The notes under the pieces were generated by a model. The model made no database searches and was not told the DNA's origin. It was given only the letters and a program-made list of their open reading frames with translations. A stretch of 64,000 nt of DNA, from the NCBI GenBank assembly GCA_023439835.1, contig JAEXUW010000021.1, positions 1 through 64,000 on the forward strand. Reading direction: 5' to 3'. Origin of the DNA: Bacillota bacterium. GTDB taxonomy: Bacteria; Bacillota; Clostridia; Oscillospirales; Ruminococcaceae. Each line of letters opens with the position of its first letter. Position 1 is the stretch's first letter. The translations under genes and the position numbers were made by a program. Shown piece after piece: positions 58,798 through 64,000 of this stretch.

Positions 58798-60352
58798 GAA
58801 CGTAACCATAATTCCGGCAAGGAAGCATACCCGAAAGAGCAAGGATGAAGAGAAACCGAAGCTCCGCGTTGCCGCCTACTGCCGTGTTTCTACTGACAGC
58901 GACGAGCAAGCGACCAGTTATGACGCGCAGATTGAACACTACACGGCCTACATTAACGGCCACCCAGACTGGGAATTAGCTGGCATCTATGCGGATGACG
59001 GCATCTCAGGAACCAACACCAAAAAGCGCGAGGAATTCAACCGCATGATTGACGAGTGCATGGCCGGCAATATCGACATGGTCATCACAAAGTCCATCAG
59101 CCGGTTTGCCCGAAATACGCTGGACTGCCTGAAATACATCCGTCAACTCAAGGACAAGAACATTCCGGTTTTCTTCGAGAAGGAAAATATCAACTCTATG
59201 GATTCCAAGGGCGAGGTTATGCTCACAATCATGGCGTCGCTTGCCCAGCAGGAAAGTCAATCATTGAGTCAAAACGTGAAGCTGGGCCTGCAATACCGCT
59301 ACCAGCAGGGCGAAATTCAGATAAACTGTGCTCGGTTCCTCGGTTATACCAAGGATGAGAATAAGCATCTTGTAATAGTGCCGGAAGAAGCTGAAATTGT
59401 AAAACGCATTTACCGGGAATACCTTGAGGAAGCCAGCATGCTCAAAATTGCCCGTGGTCTGGAAGCGGACGGTATTCTAAACGGTGCTGGTAAGGAAAAA
59501 TGGCATACCAGTAACGTAAACCAGATTTTGCGAAATGAGAAATACATCGGGGATGCCCTTCTGCAAAAGACCTATACCGTTGACTTCCTTACAAAAAAGC
59601 GGGTCAAAAATAACGGCCTTGTCCCGCAATACTATGTGGAAAACAGCCATGAGGCAATCATCCCGCGTGAAATTTTCATGCAGGTGCAGGAGGAACTGAT
59701 ACGCCGCCGAGTTGTCCACACCAGTCCGAATGGGAAGAACAGAACTTTCAGCAGTAACCACTGCTTCGCTCAGATGATTATCTGCGGTAACTGCGGCGAG
59801 GTGTTCCGACGGGTTCATTGGAACAACCGTGGCAAAAAATCCGTGGTCTGGCGGTGCGTCAGCCGCTTGGAAAACACCGGCCTGTTCTGCGATGCTCGAA
59901 CGGTGCCGGAAAGCCAGATTGAGCAAGTGCTGGTTACCGCTATCAACCAAGCTTTGTGCGACAAGGACAACTTCCTCGTCACCCTTCAGAACAATATCGA
60001 GACGGTCATAATCCATGAAAACGACCAGACGCTGGCCGCTATTGACAAGCGGCTTGAAGAACTTCAAACCGAGCTTTTGAAGCTGGCCAGTTCCAAGGCA
60101 GATTACGAAGATGTCGCCGACGAGATTTACCGCCTGCGCGAGGAAAAACAAAAAGTACAGCTCGATAACGTCGGCCGGGATGAACTGAAAAAACGGATTA
60201 CCGATATGGGCGACTTCCTGCAGAAACAGCCCACTGCCACTACGGAATACGACGAGCCGCTTGTCCGGCGGCTAATTGAAAAAGTCACCGTCTATGAGCA
60301 TAAATTTACCGTGGAATTCAAGTCCGGTGTCAGCGTGGAGATTGATGGGTAG
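58784..60352 (+). CDS. large serine recombinase 2
   Basis: 522 aa. The catalytic Ser lies in AAYCRVSTDSDEQATSYDA, with GISGTNTKKREEFNRMI and SISRFARNTLDCLKYI following. The DNA-binding domain includes HTSNVNQILRNEKYIGDALL, the zinc ribbon has CGNCGEVFRR and WRCVS...C, and the C-terminal coiled coil is the part shared with the remnant at 4862-5266. GGAGGTGA at 58770 serves the ATG. It lies closest to the right core and is the probable main integrase. Confidence 0.94.
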   Translation: MEVSKNVTIIPARKHTRKSKDEEKPKLRVAAYCRVSTDSDEQATSYDAQIEHYTAYINGHPDWELAGIYADDGISGTNTKKREEFNRMIDECMAGNIDMVITKSISRFARNTLDCLKYIRQLKDKNIPVFFEKENINSMDSKGEVMLTIMASLAQQESQSLSQNVKLGLQYRYQQGEIQINCARFLGYTKDENKHLVIVPEEAEIVKRIYREYLEEASMLKIARGLEADGILNGAGKEKWHTSNVNQILRNEKYIGDALLQKTYTVDFLTKKRVKNNGLVPQYYVENSHEAIIPREIFMQVQEELIRRRVVHTSPNGKNRTFSSNHCFAQMIICGNCGEVFRRVHWNNRGKKSVVWRCVSRLENTGLFCDARTVPESQIEQVLVTAINQALCDKDNFLVTLQNNIETVIIHENDQTLAAIDKRLEELQTELLKLASSKADYEDVADEIYRLREEKQKVQLDNVGRDELKKRITDMGDFLQKQPTATTEYDEPLVRRLIEKVTVYEHKFTVEFKSGVSVEIDG

Positions 60353-60363
60353 GATTGAAAACA

Positions 60364-60404
60364 ACAAGCCCTGCTAACTTTAATGTTGGCAGGGCTTGTG
60401 TTTT
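60364..60404. terminator. terminator between recombinase 2 and AbiH
   Basis: ACAAGCCCTGC (60364-60374) pairs perfectly with GCAGGGCTTGT (60389-60399), extended by AAC/GTT with one mismatch, and followed by TTTTATT. It serves the recombinase transcript and lies between convergent genes. Confidence 0.85.
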
Positions 60405-60419
60405 ATTCACTAATAAATT

Positions 60420-61922
60420 CTATCTTCGTTTACGTCTCTTTTTATTATTCATTTTCTTCTTTGTAGTAGGCTTTGTACTATCTATGTATAGATATAAAAG
60501 TGCCTGTGGACTCAAAGCAGCAATTTCAAGCGTACTGCTAAAATCTTTAAAATTCTGTGCAAACTTTTGTTCATTTTCGGGCGTCTGATGATATTTACTC
60601 TTTTCTATTTCGTGTTTCATCATTTCAATAATAGCATTGCGAGTAAATTTAGGGATCGAATTCAATTGCCAGATTATATCATCTCTGGTTACTTCACTTG
60701 TGAAACTTAGTGCATTCAATAGCTCTAGCTGCTTTTGCGAAATATCGTTACTAGCATTTGCAGGTTTAATAATCTTTGTTTTATCCCAAATATTTTTCAC
60801 ATTCTTTATAGTGTAATCTTTATTTATTGGAATAAACATTGTCTCTATTTCAGCTTCTACCTCTGCTGCGGTCTTGTTTCCAAAATAATGATAAAAAACC
60901 ACAGTATCAACACTACTCTTATTGATACATTCAAAAATGTGACTATCATTTTGCGGCGCTAAACCTACAATTTCAAGTGTTCCGGATAACGTTTCTAACT
61001 CATCAAAAAAGTAATTATGGCCAACATTTAAATCTTTTTCGATTCCAACTTTAACAAGTTCAAGTTGAGCATCAGGTACCTTTGTTAATATATCTTCCAT
61101 TTTTATCTTATCTATTTTAATATCTTTTTTTAACTTCTCAAATGCAATGAATGCTTTTGTCATATCCGTAGCATATTTATATTTACGATTGCCACTAAAG
61201 TCTAGAATCCCTGTACAATTGCAATGCCTATATTCATCCGGAAAGTATACATTTTCATTTTTAGAAATCCTAATATATCCTAATGCATTTTCTATACTTT
61301 CAGAAGGGTGTATTGTGTTAAAATCACCATGTAAATGATAAACATTTTTCTTTATAAGTGCTTCAATAGTATTATCATAATTCAAGGTAAATATTTTATC
61401 ATATTCTGATAAATAGTTGCTTGATGCTTTATTTAATTTTAAATATAATTTTTGAATATAACCTTCACAATAAATTGAGTCTAGTATCATTCGCTCAAAA
61501 CCTTGTTTAATAAATTCATATTGATCCAATAAATCTTGCTCTTGAAGTAAATATAACAGAAAAATTAAAAACCAATCTTCCATACCTATTTCTTCAATAC
61601 TTTTCACTTCAACAGGGTGGCTGTCCTTAAAATCTTTTAATGCATCAGCTAAATCTTTATCCCCATACTCTTCTACGATAGCATCGAACTCATTATTTAT
61701 TGCACGATTTGCATACGGAACCAAGTCTCTAAATAGTTCAACAATCTTGTCGCCAGCTATTATTGGTGTGCCTGTTTTTTTATCACTAAACAAAATATCA
61801 TATTTACCTACCTTCGCTTTTGCAAGCAAACGAACTATTATCCATTTATTTTGAAAGTCATCTCCACCAATCTGAATATCAAGTCCATTTCCTACTAAAA
61901 GAGAAACTTGACCTCCATCCAT
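60420..61922 (-). CDS. AbiH/SIR2-like phage defence protein
   Basis: 500 aa from the ATG at 61922, chosen because GGGAGG lies 8 bases upstream; the frame extends 25 codons further without a site. SLLVGNGLDIQIGG is the N-terminal nucleotide-binding GNG motif of AbiH/SIR2-like proteins, and IFTLNYDNTIE and VYHLHGDF provide the Asn and His of that fold. Relatives abort phage infection, some by destroying NAD+. The C-terminal ~200 residues are not recognised, and the tail is lysine/arginine-rich. Codon use is far more AT-rich than the prophage, pointing to separate acquisition. Confidence 0.8.
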   Translation of the reverse strand: MDGGQVSLLVGNGLDIQIGGDDFQNKWIIVRLLAKAKVGKYDILFSDKKTGTPIIAGDKIVELFRDLVPYANRAINNEFDAIVEEYGDKDLADALKDFKDSHPVEVKSIEEIGMEDWFLIFLLYLLQEQDLLDQYEFIKQGFERMILDSIYCEGYIQKLYLKLNKASSNYLSEYDKIFTLNYDNTIEALIKKNVYHLHGDFNTIHPSESIENALGYIRISKNENVYFPDEYRHCNCTGILDFSGNRKYKYATDMTKAFIAFEKLKKDIKIDKIKMEDILTKVPDAQLELVKVGIEKDLNVGHNYFFDELETLSGTLEIVGLAPQNDSHIFECINKSSVDTVVFYHYFGNKTAAEVEAEIETMFIPINKDYTIKNVKNIWDKTKIIKPANASNDISQKQLELLNALSFTSEVTRDDIIWQLNSIPKFTRNAIIEMMKHEIEKSKYHQTPENEQKFAQNFKDFSSTLEIAALSPQALLYLYIDSTKPTTKKKMNNKKRRKRR

Positions 61923-61979
61923 AACTATATCCTCCCGTTTTCCTTCATCACTTTGCATCTTACCAGATGAAATTCTCAA

Positions 61980-62108
61980 AACATCCAAACTGACCACACA
62001 ACCTCGATTTATTCAAAAAACATCTAAATCGACCACTCACGAACCCCTGACATCTAACCAGACCACTCGCCAGACTATGACATCTAAATCACTCTGTCAC
62101 GTTCAAAA
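61980..62108. repeat. four ~30-bp iterons, right copy
   Basis: Units start at about 61980 (divergent), 62019, 62049 and 62079, each opening RACATCYAA. The last three correspond unit by unit to those at 5913-6001, and the following stretch (ending GTCTTTGGATTTGTTCCC) also aligns with the left end. They lie 58 bp upstream of the AbiH start and about 150 bp from the core. Confidence 0.8.
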
Positions 62109-62182
62109 TCAGGTCTTTGGATTTGTTCCCACGAAGCGCTATTTTCATGATTTTTGCTCATCGGATTTTTACACTAAAACGT

Positions 62183-62210
62183 AGAAAAGCCTTGATTTCA
62201 AGGCTTTTCT
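62183..62210. terminator. bidirectional hairpin terminator downstream of rumA
   Basis: AGAAAAGCCTTGA (62183-62195) pairs perfectly with TCAAGGCTTTTCT (62198-62210). Read from the - strand it gives a stem with a U-rich end 7 bp after the rumA stop. It is the counterpart of the hairpin at 6077-6099, so each element end brings its own terminator for the target gene. Confidence 0.75.
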
Positions 62211-62216
62211 GTACAC

Positions 62217-63572
62217 TCAGTCTTTCATCCTTGACATCAATACTACCGTCTCAACGTGAGCAGTTCTTGGGAACATATCTACGGCTTGTGCTTTAATCGC
62301 TTTGTATCCGTTTCCGCACAGAAATGCACAGTCTCTTGCGGCGGTTGCGGGGTCGCAGGACACCATTACAATCCGCTTTGGGGCCATTTTTATCATAGCG
62401 TTTAGTGTTTCCTTATCACATCCCTTTCGTGGCGGGTCAACAATAATCACGTCAGGCTTTTCACCTTTTTTTGCAAGCTTTTCAGCAATTTGAGCTGCAT
62501 CGCCGCAGATAAAATCAGCATTTAATATGCCGTTTTCGCTGGCATTCATCTTTGCGTTTTCGATTGCATCGGGAATAATTTCAACGCCAATAATCTTTCC
62601 TGCTTTATCCGCCATTGAAAGCCCAATCGTGCCGGCACCGCAGTACAAATCCATTACTAACTCATTGCCTGAAAGCTGTGCGAATTCTTTGGCAATTCCA
62701 TAAAGCTTTTCAGCCTGCTTTGTGTTGACCTGATAAAAAGAAAGTGGCGACAGCTTTATTGAGTTTCCGCACATGGTATCAGTGATGAAGCCCTTGCCGA
62801 AAAGAGTGATACATTTATTTCCCAGAATAACGTTTGTTTTTTCTGAATTTATATTAAGTATAATGCTTTTTATTTCGGGGAAGCGCTCAGCCAGACTGAC
62901 AGCGATAGGGGAGAGCAGATTTTCGCAACGCTTTGTTGTAACAAAGCATACCATTATTTCCCCACTGTGAAAGCCCTGTCTTAAATAAATATGCCGCAAA
63001 AGCCCTGAATTTTCTTCTTCGTTATAGCCTCTGATTTTTAAAAGATTTGCTTTTTCCATGATAAAATCGACAATGCTTTTGAATATTTCAGGCTGAAGCT
63101 TACAGTCGGAAAACGGAACAACCCTGTGACTTCTTTTTGAGTAAAAGCCACAGACAGCTTTTCCGTTTTGTTCACAAACAGGATATTGAGCTTTGTTGCG
63201 GTAATTATCCGGTGACTCACAGCCGAGTATTTTTTCAAAGGGGACATCAAGCTTTCCTATTCTCTTAAAAGCATCACGAACAAAGCCATCTTTAATTTCA
63301 AGCTCTGCGTTATACGAGATATGTCGAAAGGAGCATCCACCGCATTTCCCGAAAACATCACAGTCGTTCTTCTTTCTGCATTCAGACGGTGAAATAATTT
63401 TCCCTATAATTCCGTAAGCATAATTCTTTTGAAGCTTAGTAATATTTGCTTCTATAACATCACCTGGCGCGGTAAGGGGAACGAAAATTGCCTGTCCCTC
63501 ATATCTTCCGACGCCGTTCCCTTCGGTAGTCATGCCTGTTATTTCAAGAGTGACGGTATCATTTTTTTTCAT
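62217..63572 (-). CDS. rumA: 23S rRNA (uracil-C5)-methyltransferase, RumA/RlmD family
   Basis: 451 aa from the ATG at 63572 (AAGGAA upstream; an ATG 18 bases earlier lies inside the hemZ end). An N-terminal TRAM domain (residues ~1-60) is followed by the iron-sulfur cysteines CDVFGKCGGCSFRH, the SAM loop LYCGAGTIGLS, IVDPPRKGC and the catalytic Cys in VSCDPATAARD. Its last codons (HVETVVLMSR) form the attachment core, and the final MKD-stop is supplied by the element. The gene therefore remains complete after insertion. It is co-directed with hemZ, starting one base after its stop. Confidence 0.93.
   Translation of the reverse strand: MKKNDTVTLEITGMTTEGNGVGRYEGQAIFVPLTAPGDVIEANITKLQKNYAYGIIGKIISPSECRKKNDCDVFGKCGGCSFRHISYNAELEIKDGFVRDAFKRIGKLDVPFEKILGCESPDNYRNKAQYPVCEQNGKAVCGFYSKRSHRVVPFSDCKLQPEIFKSIVDFIMEKANLLKIRGYNEEENSGLLRHIYLRQGFHSGEIMVCFVTTKRCENLLSPIAVSLAERFPEIKSIILNINSEKTNVILGNKCITLFGKGFITDTMCGNSIKLSPLSFYQVNTKQAEKLYGIAKEFAQLSGNELVMDLYCGAGTIGLSMADKAGKIIGVEIIPDAIENAKMNASENGILNADFICGDAAQIAEKLAKKGEKPDVIIVDPPRKGCDKETLNAMIKMAPKRIVMVSCDPATAARDCAFLCGNGYKAIKAQAVDMFPRTAHVETVVLMSRMKD
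62230..62258. repeat. attachment-site core, right copy (attR candidate) inside rumA
   Basis: 29 bases identical to 6120-6148, located in the codons for HVETVVLMSR at the 3' end of rumA. The sequences outside the core differ on both sides (AGCAGTTC... here versus GAACGATA... on the left), as expected for two junctions. Confidence 0.85.
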
Positions 63573-63573
63573 A

Positions 63574-64000
63574 TTATTCCTTCGCTTCATAAAATTCGGT
63601 TATGGCTTTCTTTTTTTCAAGCATAAGCTCGAAATGATTATTGTATTCCAGCGGGTGCTTGTAATTGAATATTCTTTTTATCTCATTATCCCCGACAAGC
63701 TTTGTTGAAGCACCGGCGCCGACCGCTATAATGGTCTGAAGCTCCTCCATAATATAAACATTATAAAGGCTTTCCATATTCGGTTTTGAATAGCCTGTGT
63801 TCTCTAAATTCCCGAGTGTGTTTTTTTGTCTGTAAAGATAGTAGGGCAGATAGCTTCTTTTTGTCAGCCTGTCTGCTGCATATTCAACCATCTCCTCAAC
63901 TGAATTGTCGAAGGAGCAGCCTCCTTTATTAAGCTCTGCCGCACGCTTAATTGAAAGCGTATGAACCGTTATGTTTTCGGGTGAAAGCGTAATAATCCCG
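63574..64000 (-). CDS. hemZ: HemZ-like radical SAM protein, C-terminal part (runs off the right edge)
   Basis: The frame is open to the window end; the ATG at 63891 is internal. Reading back from it, ITLSPENITVHTLSIKRAAE is the radical-SAM coproporphyrinogen dehydrogenase-type segment, and RSYLPYYLYRQKNTLGNLEN then TGYSKPNMESLYNVYIMEEL and TIIAVGAGASTK are typical HemZ. The catalytic CxxxCxxC lies outside the window. HemZ acts in anaerobic porphyrin metabolism. It is adjacent and co-directed with rumA. Confidence 0.88.
   Translation of the reverse strand, partial: GIITLSPENITVHTLSIKRAAELNKGGCSFDNSVEEMVEYAADRLTKRSYLPYYLYRQKNTLGNLENTGYSKPNMESLYNVYIMEELQTIIAVGAGASTKLVGDNEIKRIFNYKHPLEYNNHFELMLEKKKAITEFYEAKE

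Larger units (their letters stand above)
6149..62258. mobile_element. integrative element / prophage with defence islands, inserted in the 3' end of rumA
   Basis: The region is bounded by identical 29-bp cores, one of which lies within rumA. It contains a co-directed defence block (6354-22755), a full set of siphovirus-type prophage genes (23056-56391), three serine recombinase genes (56803-60352) and an AbiH-like gene. Base composition rises inside the phage part and falls again in AbiH and in the flanking chromosome. Excision between the cores would leave a rumA ending in RVN rather than RMKD, both plausible. Insertion in rumA by serine recombinases is known from other Firmicute elements. 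Confidence 0.8.

Noticed and set aside
6120..62258. Integration at a tRNA gene
   Set aside because: No tRNA-like sequence is seen at either end; the core is protein-coding sequence of rumA.

Overview
The window comes from a low-to-moderate GC Clostridia genome, most likely an Oscillospiraceae-type gut Firmicute. The flanking chromosomal genes point that way: a hemZ-rumA pair, and an iron-sulfur operon with two ferredoxin-MinD ATPases and two NifX-like proteins. Both flanks are visibly AT-richer than the centre. The centre is an inserted element of about 56 kb, made of a complete-looking siphovirus-type prophage plus defence genes.

Layout. 1-4444 is a chromosomal operon on the + strand: MBL hydrolase, NifU-like, flavin reductase, C_GCAxxG_C_C protein, NifX-like, two MinD-ferredoxin ATPases, NifX-like, ending at a terminator. 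4862-6148 is the worn right end of an older integrative element: a serine recombinase tail, a lincosamide nucleotidyltransferase gene, a set of ~30-bp iterons, a hairpin and an attachment core. 6149-62258 is the current element. The same 29-bp core sits at 6120-6148 and 62230-62258. The right copy lies inside the last codons of rumA (62217-63572), so the element is integrated in the 3' end of rumA. hemZ runs off the right edge.

The left arm of the element (6354-22755, all on the - strand) is a co-directed defence block. In transcription order it holds an unrecognised two-gene pair (310 + 208 aa), an excisionase-like HTH protein, a PrrC/RloC-like AAA ATPase, a type I R-M system (hsdM, hsdS, a 133-aa orphan, hsdR), an EVE-domain McrB, McrC, and a 645-aa unknown protein. 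Several genes are joined by start-stop overlaps.

The prophage proper (23056-60352, + strand) follows in textbook order. Early and replication genes come first: sigma-like HTH, DUF2800 nuclease, ssDNA-binding protein, DNA polymerase A, P4-type primase-helicase, VRR-NUC, SNF2 helicase and an ArpU-like regulator. An intrinsic terminator at 33370 separates these from packaging (HNH, terminases, methylase, portal, ClpP-like protease, HK97-fold capsid), head-tail joining and tail genes. The tail set includes a chaperone with a canonical -1 frameshift site, and ends with holin and amidase. A terminator at 56409 closes the late operon. Next come a SHOCT-like protein and three consecutive serine-recombinase genes that should perform integration. 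An AT-rich AbiH/SIR2-like gene on the - strand fills the right end.

Most notable points: (i) the repeated 'recombinase tail - cargo gene - iterons - hairpin - core' layout at both ends, with different cargo in the same slot; (ii) three degenerate copies of the RumA FPRT motif just inside the left core, suggesting repeated insertion; (iii) the uncharacterised gene pair at 21204-22755; (iv) a predicted three-way-junction RNA at 30865-30963; (v) a 35-codon relic of a cytosine-5 methyltransferase in an element that carries McrBC.
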